Assembly: GCF_026016445.1 (NCBI RefSeq) | Contig: NZ_CP096147.1 | Span: forward strand, 2,640,501-2,704,500 | Source: Cognatishimia activa | GTDB lineage: Bacteria; Pseudomonadota; Alphaproteobacteria; Rhodobacterales; Rhodobacteraceae | Length of the DNA stretch: 64,000 bases | Direction of reading: 5' to 3' | Shown: in pieces, positions 1 to 10,620 of the stretch | Layout of the letters: each line of letters starts with the position of its first letter | Numbering within the stretch: the first letter of the stretch is position 1 | The notes under the pieces: generated by a model | The model's database searches: none | Seen by the model: only the letters and a program-made list of their open reading frames with translations | What the model was told of the DNA's origin: nothing | Program-made: the position numbers and the translations under genes

Positions 1-911
1 TCTCCCGCCGCATCTGTGCCGTTTTCAGCGCTCGGGGCAGGTAAATCGCCTTTCACGGCAGGTGGCAGTTCCAGCAGCATCCGCACGATTGTGATCAGCT
101 CTTCGCGCATCTCATTACGGTCTGTCACGCGATCCAGCATACCATGATCCAGCAGGTATTCTGCGCGCTGGAAGCCTTCTGGCAACTTCTCGCGAATAGT
201 CTGTTCGATCACGCGGGCACCGGCAAAACCGATGAGAGCATTAGGCTCTGCGATTTGTACATCGCCAAGCATTGCGTAAGACGCCGTTACACCGCCCGTC
301 GTCGGGTGGGTCAGTACAACAATGTAAGGCAGCCCTGCCTCTTTCAGCATTTGAACCGCGATGGTCGTACGCGGCATTTGCATCAGGCCCAGAATACCTT
401 CTTGCATCCGCGCACCACCGGCAGCGGAAAACAGAACCAATGGGCGCTTCATTTCAACCGCGCGTTCCGCAGCTGCAACGATGGCGTTGCCAACATACAT
501 GGACATAGAACCGCCCATGAATGAGAAGTCTTGCGCACAGGCCACAATCGGGGTTCGTCCGATTTCACCCTCAGCGACCAGCATCGCTTCTTTTTCGCCG
601 GTCTTCTTCTGAGCCGCCTTCATGCGTTCAGGGTACTTCTTCTGGTCTTTGAAGTGCAGCGGATCCGCGATTGGCGCAGGCACGTCGATCTCTGTGAAAA
701 TGCCGCCATCAAACAAAGACAGAAAACGATCGCGTGGCGAAATACCCATATGGTGACCGCACTGTGTGCAGACATTCAGATTTTCTTTCAGCTCACGATG
801 GAACAGCATCGTCCCGCATTCACCACATTTCGTCCAAAGATTCTCTGGCACTTCGCGGCGCGAGAAGATGGAGTTGATCCGAGGACGGACGTAGTTGGTG
901 ATCCAGTTCAT
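1..911 (-). CDS. accD: acetyl-CoA carboxylase carboxyltransferase subunit beta (partial, 3' end outside window)
   Basis: Beta subunit of the carboxyltransferase half of acetyl-CoA carboxylase, which makes malonyl-CoA for fatty acid synthesis with AccA. The reading frame is open from ATG at 909-911 to the window edge, giving 303 residues. A four-cysteine zinc ribbon is visible at residues 29, 32, 48 and 51 (CGEC...CTQC). It is followed by the crotonase-like carboxyltransferase core, including FSAAGGARMQEG and THPTTGGVTASYA. The end near the edge is Pro/Ala/Glu rich, typical of the variable tail, so little is missing. It starts 59 bases after the stop of the CPBP protease gene on the same strand. 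The assignment is firm. Confidence 0.97.
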   Translation of the reverse strand, partial: MNWITNYVRPRINSIFSRREVPENLWTKCGECGTMLFHRELKENLNVCTQCGHHMGISPRDRFLSLFDGGIFTEIDVPAPIADPLHFKDQKKYPERMKAAQKKTGEKEAMLVAEGEIGRTPIVACAQDFSFMGGSMSMYVGNAIVAAAERAVEMKRPLVLFSAAGGARMQEGILGLMQMPRTTIAVQMLKEAGLPYIVVLTHPTTGGVTASYAMLGDVQIAEPNALIGFAGARVIEQTIREKLPEGFQRAEYLLDHGMLDRVTDRNEMREELITIVRMLLELPPAVKGDLPAPSAENGTDAAG

Positions 912-970
912 AAAAAGCCCCTGAAGACGCGTAACAGAAGTGAAATAAGCCGCAATTCAGGGAAATGCAA

Positions 971-1852
971 TTAGCGCCTGATGGCAATTCGCGCCCCAAG
1001 CCACAAACACAGCAAAATTGGCCCTTCCAAGATCAAAGCAGCGCGCACCAAATCAACATCTTGTGGGCCATAAGGAACATGTAAGAGCGCCAGACCATCC
1101 CAATGGTGTTGCATGGCGACAATCATGATCGCCACGATATTGTTCACGAAATGCATAGCAATCGCTGGCCCAAGGGAGCCACTTCGCGCCGTCAAATCAG
1201 CGGCCGCGATGCCAAATGCGGTCGCCCACAAGGCGATGAGCATTGCATTTTCACCATATACTTCTGGGCTGAAATGCAAAAAGCCAAAAAAGATGCTTGG
1301 CAGGACCATCCAGACAAGAGGGCTTGCAAACCGAGCGGCCAATTGGCTTTGCAGATATCCGCGAAAGATAAGCTCTTCGGTTGTGACTTGGATAAACAGC
1401 CCTAGGAGTGCAGGCAAAACCAGTGGCAGCCACGCGGGAAAACCCAGATGCATTAGTGGTTGCTGGCCTGCAGGCGACGGCAAAACCAAAATGACAGCGA
1501 CCAGCAGCAACACAATCCGGAACACGCGGAAGAAATCACGGAACGCAGGCTGAATTGGCCCTAAAAGACTCGTGAACGACCTATCATGCACGAGACGCAC
1601 AACCACCCAGAGAGCCGCAGCAGGCATGATAAACGAGAACAATGTTACAAGCATCGCTCTCGCTGTGTTGCCGGTGATCAGCTCGTATTCAAGGCGATCC
1701 CACGCCTCAATAGACTGCAGTATCTGGAAAAGCCCGAGATTGAACGCAATTACCGCGATAAATAAAATGACAAGCCCCACAGATAAACGCGGCAGGCTCG
1801 CGCTGGCGCGGGCCGGGGCAATCATATTCTGATGGGCATCATAGGCAGACAT
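971..1852 (-). CDS. CPBP family intramembrane glutamic endopeptidase
   Basis: A 293-residue polytopic membrane protein of the CPBP (Abi/CAAX protease-like) family. Motif 1, EELIFRGY, lies at residues 159-166 (EExxxR). Motif 2, FLHF, is near 191-194 and motif 3, HFVNN, at 234-238, so all proposed catalytic Glu/His residues are present. About seven or eight hydrophobic segments can be counted. In other bacteria the family includes bacteriocin-immunity proteins and prenyl-protein-type proteases; the substrate here is unknown. The gene precedes accD on the same strand and may share its transcript, but no functional link is known. Confidence 0.85.
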   Translation of the reverse strand: MSAYDAHQNMIAPARASASLPRLSVGLVILFIAVIAFNLGLFQILQSIEAWDRLEYELITGNTARAMLVTLFSFIMPAAALWVVVRLVHDRSFTSLLGPIQPAFRDFFRVFRIVLLLVAVILVLPSPAGQQPLMHLGFPAWLPLVLPALLGLFIQVTTEELIFRGYLQSQLAARFASPLVWMVLPSIFFGFLHFSPEVYGENAMLIALWATAFGIAAADLTARSGSLGPAIAMHFVNNIVAIMIVAMQHHWDGLALLHVPYGPQDVDLVRAALILEGPILLCLWLGARIAIRR

Positions 1853-1961
1853 GCCACAGCTCTAACGAGGTTTCAGCCATTGGGCTAGAGCTGACATTTA
1901 CGAAACTTGCCGCCGTCGTTTTGGTCCGCTATCCAATCCAGACCTCTGGAAACGTAGCTAA

Positions 1962-2543
1962 ATGTCCGCCATACCGTCAAAGATCAACATCGGTTTACTC
2001 TTCATTGCAGGTCAAATTCTGTTGGCCTGTTTGCCGGAGGTGAGTTCAACCGAACAACCGAGCGCCTGGACCAAATCTCACCGCTTAGGAAATGGCGACA
2101 TCATCGCAACAGCCCCAGTTGGCTATTGCGTCAACCGCAGTGCAAGACCGACGGCTAACTTTGTCCTCATGGTGAATTGCGACGTTCTAACCGATCAAGC
2201 GCGGACGGCCCCTAAATCACGAGGGATATTGACGGTTAGCAGCAGTGGAAGACTAGGCGATCAGGCACAAGTCATTGATTTAGAAAAGTCTTTGGGCGAA
2301 GGAAGCACTCAATCCACAAAGGTGCCCGGTCTGGTTGTTCGACAGATGACTGAACAGACCACACCCCGGCTTCCCGGTGCTGCGCCGAACCATTGGCGAG
2401 GACTTCTCCAGTATAATAACCGGATCGTAAGCTTTGCAGCCTACGGACCAGAAGGTGGGTCTGTGACCGGCTCAGCTGGGAAACGCTTGCTTGAAAATTT
2501 GGCGAAAGAGACCGTGTCAGCAAGCCAACCTTCGGGTCAATAA
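1962..2543 (+). CDS. putative lipoprotein of unknown function
   Basis: A 193-residue protein that I do not recognise. The N-terminus has a short basic region, a hydrophobic stretch and a lipobox-like LLAC at residues 20-23, so Cys23 could be lipidated. After this comes a soluble domain containing VGYCVN and NCDVL with two further cysteines, perhaps a disulphide in the periplasm. It is divergent from the CPBP protease gene, with about 109 bases between the starts. The start ATG at 1962 has a modest upstream GGAAACG. It ends 155 bases before the next gene. Confidence 0.6.
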   Translation: MSAIPSKINIGLLFIAGQILLACLPEVSSTEQPSAWTKSHRLGNGDIIATAPVGYCVNRSARPTANFVLMVNCDVLTDQARTAPKSRGILTVSSSGRLGDQAQVIDLEKSLGEGSTQSTKVPGLVVRQMTEQTTPRLPGAAPNHWRGLLQYNNRIVSFAAYGPEGGSVTGSAGKRLLENLAKETVSASQPSGQ

Positions 2544-2698
2544 AGCCGGTCTAAATTCTGGGCTCCTGCGGAAAAAGTTAAAATCTGCCGCTTTTGACGC
2601 CTCTAGACGTTTGTTTCAAATAAACCAATCGGCTACACAATACAGAAAGAAGTCGTGAATTGTTTCCAAATCGCGATCAGTAGGTGACTCGGAGCAGT

Positions 2699-3472
2699 AT
2701 GGGTACTCGATCAGGTAAACTTTGGCAGCGCATGGTGCAGCGTGGGGTCACACGGTTTTGGGCGCAAGCGGCGCGTGAAGCATCCAATTCGAATCTAAGG
2801 GTTCTACGTCGCAGACGCTTGCTCGCACGAAAACTCCGCAATCATTTGGACACGTTGATATCGATAGCAGATGGACGCCTTGCGCTTCCAATAATCGGGT
2901 CCAATACCTTTCCCAAGCCTCATGGGACCGATTGGGCATGGCGCCCAACGGTCTGGCGCGACAGCCTGCCATCCAAAGGCATGGTGGCCGTTAAGTCCAA
3001 AGAAGGTCTAGGGCAGGAAGTGACACTTTTTCATGACTGCACAATTTCAGAACTTACTTTGCGCCAGCTTCGAAACACCCGCGCGAAAGATCTAGCGCCT
3101 TTTGGCCTGCGCATGGATGTTTTTCGCTTTGACGGCTCCTTCCTGTCTTTGGTTGTCGATTTTCCCAAAGAGGCCCTCCAGGACCTCAATCGTCAGTACC
3201 TGATCCGTATGGACACCATCGTTGAGATGGAAAAGCCGCTGGAAATCTTCGCCCGTTTCAACATCAAGCACGGCCCGAACACAGAACAGATTGTGAGAGA
3301 ACTGCCCCTTCATGAAGAAGAAATCATGGTGGAATTCGATCTCGCCTATTCGAAACTCAATGAAAAGAGGATCGACAAAGCCTGGGTCGATTTGATCTTT
3401 GAAGGTCCAGAAATGAACCAAGTCATTTTGCGCGATGTCACCTTTAGCCGTCGCCCACGTGCCGAGATGTAA
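2699..3472 (+). CDS. DUF6478 family protein
   Basis: A 257-residue protein resembling the DUF6478 family, which I know from Rhodobacteraceae and which has no established function. The N-terminal 60 residues are very basic with many arginines. They are followed by RLALPIIGSN and by DWAWRP, and then a beta-rich C-terminal half. I prefer ATG 2699, which has GGAG four bases upstream, over the in-frame GTG at 2684, which has no visible ribosome-binding site. The next gene starts 10 bases after the stop, so the two are very probably co-transcribed. No signal peptide or membrane segment is visible, suggesting a cytoplasmic protein. Confidence 0.7.
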   Translation: MGTRSGKLWQRMVQRGVTRFWAQAAREASNSNLRVLRRRRLLARKLRNHLDTLISIADGRLALPIIGSNTFPKPHGTDWAWRPTVWRDSLPSKGMVAVKSKEGLGQEVTLFHDCTISELTLRQLRNTRAKDLAPFGLRMDVFRFDGSFLSLVVDFPKEALQDLNRQYLIRMDTIVEMEKPLEIFARFNIKHGPNTEQIVRELPLHEEEIMVEFDLAYSKLNEKRIDKAWVDLIFEGPEMNQVILRDVTFSRRPRAEM

Positions 3473-3482
3473 GGACTAAGAG

Positions 3483-3857
3483 ATGAGCAACTATAGCATC
3501 AGCAAAACCCGTCTCTTTGAAGGCATCTGGGAAGGCATTGTTTCATCAGAAGACAAAACCGCCGATCAGCCGCATCTTGAAGCGAGCCATCTGGAAAAAC
3601 CGCTTGAAAACCTAAAGCTTGTACAAGTTGGTGATGGGCGGTGGACCCTGCGCATTCCGATCCCAGCGCATATTCTGGCCGACGGCGTTCAGACGATTTT
3701 GATCCGGGATATCATGGCTCAGGAAACTCTAGAGGTGATCACCATCATCTCAGGAGAAGCCATTGCAGAAGACATCCGCGCAGAGATGGACCTTCTGCGC
3801 GCAGAACTCGATATGCTGAAACGTGCCTTCCGTCGTCACTGCCTTGAGACAATGTAG
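3483..3857 (+). CDS. hypothetical protein with C-terminal coiled coil
   Basis: A 124-residue protein of unknown function. The first 80 residues look beta-rich (VQVGDGRWTLRIPIPAHIL). The last 35 form a heptad-like helix with Leu/Met at regular spacing (DLLRAELDMLKRAF), probably a coiled coil for oligomerisation. AAGGA is a well-placed ribosome-binding site. It follows the DUF6478 gene by 10 bases, so a two-gene unit and perhaps a physical partnership are plausible; this is inferred from position only. No signal peptide or transmembrane segment is present. Confidence 0.6.
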   Translation: MSNYSISKTRLFEGIWEGIVSSEDKTADQPHLEASHLEKPLENLKLVQVGDGRWTLRIPIPAHILADGVQTILIRDIMAQETLEVITIISGEAIAEDIRAEMDLLRAELDMLKRAFRRHCLETM

Positions 3858-3926
3858 GAAGGTCAACCTCGGATCGCTTACGCAACGTTGGCCATGACAG
3901 CCCTCTTCAGAAACGGCAAAGTCTGA

Positions 3927-6318
<2,392 letters not shown>

Positions 6319-6322
<4 letters not shown>

Positions 6323-6642
6323 CTCGCTTCCCCATGTGGCTCAGAGGCAAGTTTCAGAAAAGTTCGATCTTCCCGCAAGATGAAACGCTCTCTCTGCGCA
6401 AACTGAAAGTTTTCGCGCCCCAAGGGATCGGCGGACAAGCGAGCCCTGTAAGCTTCATAGTCTGCCAAGCTGGCGATATTGTAGATGCCATAAGCTAATG
6501 TACTGCTGCCTTCGTGGGGTGCGTAATAACCGATCAGATCAGCACCGTTCCGAGGAATGGCTTGGCCCCAATTGCGCGCGTATTGCTCAAACTGAGATTT
6601 CTTGGTCGGGTCGATTTGATATCGAATAATACAGGTAAGCAT
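6319..6642 (-). CDS. NIPSNAP family protein
   Basis: A 107-residue protein with the NIPSNAP-type dimeric alpha-beta barrel fold: RYQIDPTKKSQFEQYARNW, then LIGYYAPHEGSSTLAYGIYNI and YEAYRARLSADP. The biochemical role of bacterial members is unclear. It is the first gene of a two-gene operon with the ABM protein and overlaps it by 4 bases. Both products share the same small-barrel fold class, so a heteromeric partnership or sequential steps on one substrate are possible; this is inference. The promoter should lie in the 70-base gap shared with the divergent ArsR-type regulator. Confidence 0.8.
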
Positions 6643-6693
6643 GACATCTCCTAGTCTTTGACCAGCAGCCTATCCTCTTGCTTTGCCTTTATG

Positions 6694-6711
6694 CTTCGGC
6701 CATGGTCGAAG
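6694..6711. promoter_or_regulatory. candidate operator of the ArsR-type regulator
   Basis: The 18-base sequence CTTCGGCCATGGTCGAAG is an inverted repeat with 8 of 9 positions matching. It lies in the short divergent gap between the NIPSNAP-ABM operon (start 6642) and the ArsR-type regulator, one base before the regulator's ATG at 6713. Size, symmetry and position fit an ArsR dimer site acting on both promoters. Binding is inferred, not shown. Confidence 0.5.
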
Positions 6712-6712
6712 T

Positions 6713-7405
6713 ATGAAAGAAGGTCCTAACTTTTCTCAGATCGCCGCTCTGATCGGTGACCCGGCTCGTGGAAACATCCTGACGGCCCTGATGAGTGGCA
6801 AAGCCCTGACAGCCAGCGAGTTGGCGAGTGAAGCCGGTGTCAGCGCACAAACGGCCTCTGTTCACCTATCCAAGTTGCGAGAAAGCGCCTTGGTCTCAGA
6901 GCGGAAATCAGGCCGGCATAAGTATTTTACTTTGGCGAGCGACGAGGTCGCAGATGTTCTGGAGGCCCTCATGGGACTTGCTGCGACAACCGGAAACCTC
7001 CGAACACGCACTGGGCCAAAAGACGCCGCAATGCGTGATGCGCGGGTGTGTTACAATCACTTAGCTGGAAATATGGGTGTGCAAATGTACCGCGCCATGA
7101 GAGCACATGGGCATATTGTTGGAACAGAAGCTGAGCTTAAGCTTTCTGACTCCGGCAAAGTCTTCATAGCTGATCTGGGCGTCGACATTGAAAATCTGCC
7201 CAAAAGCAAATCTCCGTTGTGCAAATCCTGTCTGGACTGGAGCGAACGGGAATCTCACCTCTCCGGGCAGTTAGGCCGAGCATTGTTGACCAAATTCTAT
7301 CAGTTGGGTTGGGCGCGCAGGTTGCCGGATAGTCGTGTGATTGAGTTCACAAAATCTGGAAAAATCGCTTTTGAACAACGGTTTGGCAGTGATAAAACTC
7401 CCTGA
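6713..7405 (+). CDS. ArsR-type winged-helix transcriptional regulator with cysteine-containing C-terminal domain
   Basis: A 230-residue regulator. Residues about 8-90 form an ArsR-like winged helix; the recognition helix is around VSAQTASVHLSKL at 43-55. The C-terminal half contains Cys113 (RVCYNHLAG) and a C170-x2-C173 motif (LCKSCLDWSER). This arrangement recurs in a subfamily of longer ArsR-like proteins and could bind a metal or sense redox state. I prefer ATG 6713 to the upstream TTG 6683, because the upstream extension would cover the candidate operator. It is divergent from the NIPSNAP-ABM operon, its most likely target. Confidence 0.8.
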   Translation: MKEGPNFSQIAALIGDPARGNILTALMSGKALTASELASEAGVSAQTASVHLSKLRESALVSERKSGRHKYFTLASDEVADVLEALMGLAATTGNLRTRTGPKDAAMRDARVCYNHLAGNMGVQMYRAMRAHGHIVGTEAELKLSDSGKVFIADLGVDIENLPKSKSPLCKSCLDWSERESHLSGQLGRALLTKFYQLGWARRLPDSRVIEFTKSGKIAFEQRFGSDKTP

Positions 7406-7444
7406 TATGGCAGCATGTTTTTGGTATTATGTTGTTTCCACGCC

Positions 7445-7473
7445 TTGAACGATCCCTGACAAAACCCTGATAT
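7445..7473 (+). promoter_or_regulatory. candidate sigma-70-type promoter for the LysR gene
   Basis: TTGAAC at 7445-7450 and TGATAT at 7468-7473 are separated by 17 bases, a good match to a housekeeping -35/-10 pair. The site lies 80-108 bases upstream of the LysR-type gene and downstream of the ArsR-type gene's stop. This is pattern matching only. Confidence 0.4.
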
Positions 7474-7520
7474 TGTCCGCCCCCTGCCCATTTCGCGCCT
7501 CATTTTGAGATCAGACCTAG

Positions 7521-7538
7521 GGTCAACGAGTTTTGACC
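7521..7538. promoter_or_regulatory. inverted repeat in the LysR gene leader
   Basis: GGTCAACGAGTTTTGACC has perfect 6-base arms (GGTCAA/TTGACC) around a 6-base spacer. It ends just before the ribosome-binding site GAGGAA (from 7541) of the LysR-type gene at 7553. It could be an autoregulatory operator or a leader hairpin that limits translation. Confidence 0.4.
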
Positions 7539-7552
7539 ACGAGGAATGCGAA

Positions 7553-8458
7553 ATGGATCGCCTTACGGAAATGGAAGCCTTTGCCACGGTCGTTGACCAA
7601 GGTGGCTTCACCGATGCCGCGAAAAAGATGGGCATCTCCAAATCCGCGGTCTCCAAACATGTGTCCAGTCTGGAGGCACGTTTGGGTGCCCGCCTGCTGA
7701 ACCGCACCACCCGTCGGGTGAGCCCGACGGAGATTGGCCTAGCCTATTATGACCGCGCACGCCGCGTTCTGAATGATGCTGGAGAGGCTGATGCATTGGT
7801 CACATCTATGCAATCAGCGCCATCCGGCCTGCTGCGCATTTCTGTGGCTACGGATTTTGGTGTGAACCACTTGAGCCCCGTACTGGGCGAATTCCTGGCT
7901 GACTTCCCAGAAGTCACGGTGAATATGGTTCTGAACAACCGCTATGTAGAGCTGATCTCTGAAGGCTTTGATATGGCCATTCGCGTTGGTGAATTGGAAG
8001 ACAGCTCACTACGTGCCCGCAAGCTTACGGAAACCACAACCCGTATGATTGCGAGCCCTGAGTACTTTGAGAAACATGGTCGTCCCACAAAGATCGACGA
8101 CTTGAACGATCATAAGCTGCTGCATTACTCCAGCCAATCCAATGGTGCGGTTTGGAAACTGACAGCACCATCTGGCGAAAAGCGCCAAGTGCGTACCGCT
8201 GGCTGGCTCAGCGTAAATGACGGTCAATCGTTGCTGAATGCTGCGATTGCAGGTCTCGGTATCGCTTACCTGCCAAGCTTCCTTTATGCAGACGCAATGG
8301 AACAAGGTCTGGTGATGGATGCGATCCCTGATCTGCCGATCGAGACACAAGGCATCTATGCCGTTTACCCACCAGGTCGTTTCACGCAGCCTAAAGTACG
8401 CGCATTCATCGACTTTCTGGTACATTCCTTCGCGGCCAAAGGCCCGACGGACTGGTAA
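7553..8458 (+). CDS. LysR family transcriptional regulator
   Basis: A 301-residue LysR-type regulator. The N-terminal winged helix contains FTDAAKKMGISKSAVSKHVSSLEARLG, and the C-terminal part is a typical effector-binding domain (FGVNHLSPVLGEFLADFPEV...). It resembles the large CrgA-like subgroup. The start ATG 7553 has GAGGAA seven bases upstream; the longer frame from TTG 7505 adds an unlikely leader. No divergent target gene is adjacent, since the ArsR-type gene upstream is co-oriented and the downstream genes are convergent. Its regulon is therefore not visible here. A strong terminator follows at 8494-8519. Confidence 0.92.
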   Translation: MDRLTEMEAFATVVDQGGFTDAAKKMGISKSAVSKHVSSLEARLGARLLNRTTRRVSPTEIGLAYYDRARRVLNDAGEADALVTSMQSAPSGLLRISVATDFGVNHLSPVLGEFLADFPEVTVNMVLNNRYVELISEGFDMAIRVGELEDSSLRARKLTETTTRMIASPEYFEKHGRPTKIDDLNDHKLLHYSSQSNGAVWKLTAPSGEKRQVRTAGWLSVNDGQSLLNAAIAGLGIAYLPSFLYADAMEQGLVMDAIPDLPIETQGIYAVYPPGRFTQPKVRAFIDFLVHSFAAKGPTDW

Positions 8459-8493
8459 CCCTAAATTTTCCCAAGGCTAACCCAAGCCCACTT

Positions 8494-8519
8494 CCCCGGC
8501 CTACCCGCCGGGGTTTTTT
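8494..8519 (+). terminator. Rho-independent terminator of the LysR gene
   Basis: CCCCGGC and GCCGGGG pair perfectly across a 6-base loop and are followed by six T. It lies 35 bases after the LysR stop codon. Confidence 0.9.
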
Positions 8520-8549
8520 GTTGCATTCAGATTGAAGAAAAGATGTGGC

Positions 8550-9152
8550 TTAGCCAGCTTTTTTCAGATCTGAGATCAGACCATCGATGTTGCCACGTCG
8601 CTTGTCGAGCATCGCACCGATTTCGCTTTTCTCGGTCAGTCGCAGGCTGATGCCTTCGATGATCATATCAAAGAAAAGGTCTTTGCCGGATTTGTCTGAT
8701 ACGAGGAAATTCAACTCGAAGGGTGACTGACCTTTGAGATGCGCGGTTCCCTGCACCTCGTAGAAGCTTTTGACTTTCCGCGTCCCGTTCACTTCAATCC
8801 GACCACCGACAAATTCGTTAAAGCGTTTGCCGTATTTTCGTGAGATATAGCCGGTGAATGCGCTGATATAGGCGCGTTCCTGTGCGCCGCTCATCCGGCG
8901 CGCATCGGCACCCAAGGCAGATCGCGCAATGATGCGCACATCACCATAGCGCTTAAAAATGCCTTCAAACTCACGGATCATGCCTGACAAAGATTTGCCG
9001 GAACCGATCACCTTGTTGATGTCTGCCACCACGTTATTCACCAGAACTTCCGCCTGACGGCTGTTCAAAGCCAAGGCGTGGCTTGGTAGTAAGGCTGCGG
9101 CAGCTACCGCGGTTAGAAATCCGCGGCGTTTCATCAAAAATTTATTCTGCAT
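8550..9152 (-). CDS. mlaC: MlaC-type periplasmic phospholipid-binding protein
   Basis: Periplasmic component of the Mla intermembrane phospholipid-transport route, ferrying lipid between outer-membrane MlaA and the inner-membrane MlaFEDB complex. The Ttg2D/MlaC pattern is clear: FEGIFKRYGDVRIIARSALG, YISAFTGYISRKYGKRF, and a beta-rich lipid cup to the C-terminus. Near the start MKRRGFLTAVAAAALLPSHALA has a twin-arginine-like RRGFL ahead of a hydrophobic core, so Tat export is possible. Starts at 9152 (200 aa, overlapping mlaA) or 9134 (194 aa) are both plausible. The gene overlaps or abuts mlaA; no mlaFEDB genes are present in the window. Confidence 0.88.
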   Translation of the reverse strand: MQNKFLMKRRGFLTAVAAAALLPSHALALNSRQAEVLVNNVVADINKVIGSGKSLSGMIREFEGIFKRYGDVRIIARSALGADARRMSGAQERAYISAFTGYISRKYGKRFNEFVGGRIEVNGTRKVKSFYEVQGTAHLKGQSPFELNFLVSDKSGKDLFFDMIIEGISLRLTEKSEIGAMLDKRRGNIDGLISDLKKAG

Positions 9153-9945
9153 ATGGGTCATCATACGGGTCCAAATAGGCATCCTCTCCGCTTACGCCAA
9201 GTTCGAAGCGGCGATTCTGCAGGTAAAGAATTCGTGCTTGGGCGTAGCTATCTGCGCTTTCGTAGAGAACGGAATCAATTGTTCCACGCAGTTCATAGCG
9301 GTCGCCCATACGGTCCGCGACGTTTGCTGTGGTCCCAATATAGCTTTCAGGGCTCGGCAAAACGACTGACACAGGGTCGAGCGCGAAATCCAAAATCGTC
9401 CCCATGGCATCGCGCTCTGTGGATGGCCCTAAGAGAGGCAGCTCAACATATGCGCCCTCTTTCATACCCCAGACGTGGAAGGTCTCGCCGAAATCGGTTT
9501 CACGACGTGGTATGTTCAGCGCATCCGATGGATCAGCAATGCCGCCTAGTCCAAAAATGGTATTAAAAACAAAGCGGAAGCTATTACTACCCGCACCCTT
9601 CAGATCGCCTTGTAGCAGGTTGTTCACAACGTCTGCAGGCAGCGAAAGGTGGTCTGCAAAATTGGACACCATCAAGCGCGCGTCTTCGTGAATGTAGCTC
9701 CCATAGCCGTTGGATACGGGACGGAACAGCACGCGATCAACTTTCAAGTTGAACTCGTGGACCTCTCTGTTTGAGGCCTCTTGTGGATCATAAATTTCAG
9801 CAGAGCTCACAACTTCGTTCTGAGAGGCGCAGGCACCTAACAGTGATAATGAAACCAACAAAATGAACGCGCGCCCCAGAATGCGGGGCGAATATGAGCT
9901 AGAAACAGGCACGGATATACTCGACTGTGAACAGACAACTCCCAT
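9142..9945 (-). CDS. mlaA: MlaA (VacJ) family outer-membrane lipoprotein
   Basis: A 267-residue outer-membrane lipoprotein that removes mislocalised phospholipid from the outer leaflet. A hydrophobic segment ends in the lipobox LLGAC with Cys39. The VacJ core is evident: DPQEASNREVHEFN, then RLMVSNFADHLSLPADVVNNLLQGD, FGLGGIADPSD, and DFGETFHVWGMKEGAYVELPLLGPST. The first roughly 20 residues before the hydrophobic segment are longer than usual, so the true start may be internal, but no better ATG is visible. It is the first gene of a unit with mlaC, and the promoter should lie in the AT-rich gap 9946-10158 shared with the divergent ridA operon. Confidence 0.92.
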   Translation of the reverse strand: MGVVCSQSSISVPVSSSYSPRILGRAFILLVSLSLLGACASQNEVVSSAEIYDPQEASNREVHEFNLKVDRVLFRPVSNGYGSYIHEDARLMVSNFADHLSLPADVVNNLLQGDLKGAGSNSFRFVFNTIFGLGGIADPSDALNIPRRETDFGETFHVWGMKEGAYVELPLLGPSTERDAMGTILDFALDPVSVVLPSPESYIGTTANVADRMGDRYELRGTIDSVLYESADSYAQARILYLQNRRFELGVSGEDAYLDPYDDPYAE

Positions 9946-10158
9946 TTAGATTACAGACTGAAATAGACTACACCTCAAGGTGTTTTCACTCGCTTGTTGT
10001 GGCTTGCTGGTCACAGGCGAAAATTTGCCGGATGATTTGGGCAGGTGTCATGACCAAACCGCTAAGAAATTGATGAAATTTTTTGTTCTTTAGAAACCTG
10101 CTTCTCAAATCTAAATGGGACGTCTAGCTTGCCGCTAACGACTCAGAAGGAGATAGAC

Positions 10159-10620
10159 ATGGGTGTTTTTGAAGCGAAACTGGCCGAAATGGGCATCACT
10201 TTGCCTGAGGCACCTGCTCCGGCAGCCAACTACGTGCCTTATGTGCAATCTGGCAACCTGGTCTATGTTTCAGGCCAGATCGCAGCCGGGCCAGATGGCT
10301 TCATCACCGGCAAGCTCGGAGATGACATGGACGCAGAAGCTGGCGCTGCGGCAGCCCGCACATGTGCCATCGCGCTTCTCGCTCAAGTAAAGGCCGCATG
10401 CGGTGGAGATCTGGATCGCCTGGTACGTGTGGTGAAACTGACTGGTTTTGTGAACTCCACACAAGATTTTACAGACCAACCGAAGGTGATCAACGGCGCG
10501 TCTGATTTGTTTGGAGAAGCTCTTGGTGACGCTGGCCTGCACGCCCGTGCAGCCGTGTCTGCACCGTCCCTGCCCTTTGGTGTGGCCGTGGAAATCGATG
10601 GTGTCTTTGAGGTCAAATGA
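10159..10620 (+). CDS. RidA family protein (enamine/imine deaminase-like)
   Basis: A 153-residue RidA/YjgF-type protein. The family hydrolyses reactive 2-aminoacrylate and related imines from PLP enzymes. The pattern VYVSGQIAAGPDGFITGKLG and the C-terminal PFGVAVEIDGVFE fit the longer RidA subgroup. In that subgroup the canonical catalytic Arg context differs from E. coli RidA, so deaminase activity is not assured. AGAAGGAGAT is a strong ribosome-binding site for ATG 10159. It is the first gene of an operon whose second gene (GDPD) overlaps by ATGA. Confidence 0.85.
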   Translation: MGVFEAKLAEMGITLPEAPAPAANYVPYVQSGNLVYVSGQIAAGPDGFITGKLGDDMDAEAGAAAARTCAIALLAQVKAACGGDLDRLVRVVKLTGFVNSTQDFTDQPKVINGASDLFGEALGDAGLHARAAVSAPSLPFGVAVEIDGVFEVK

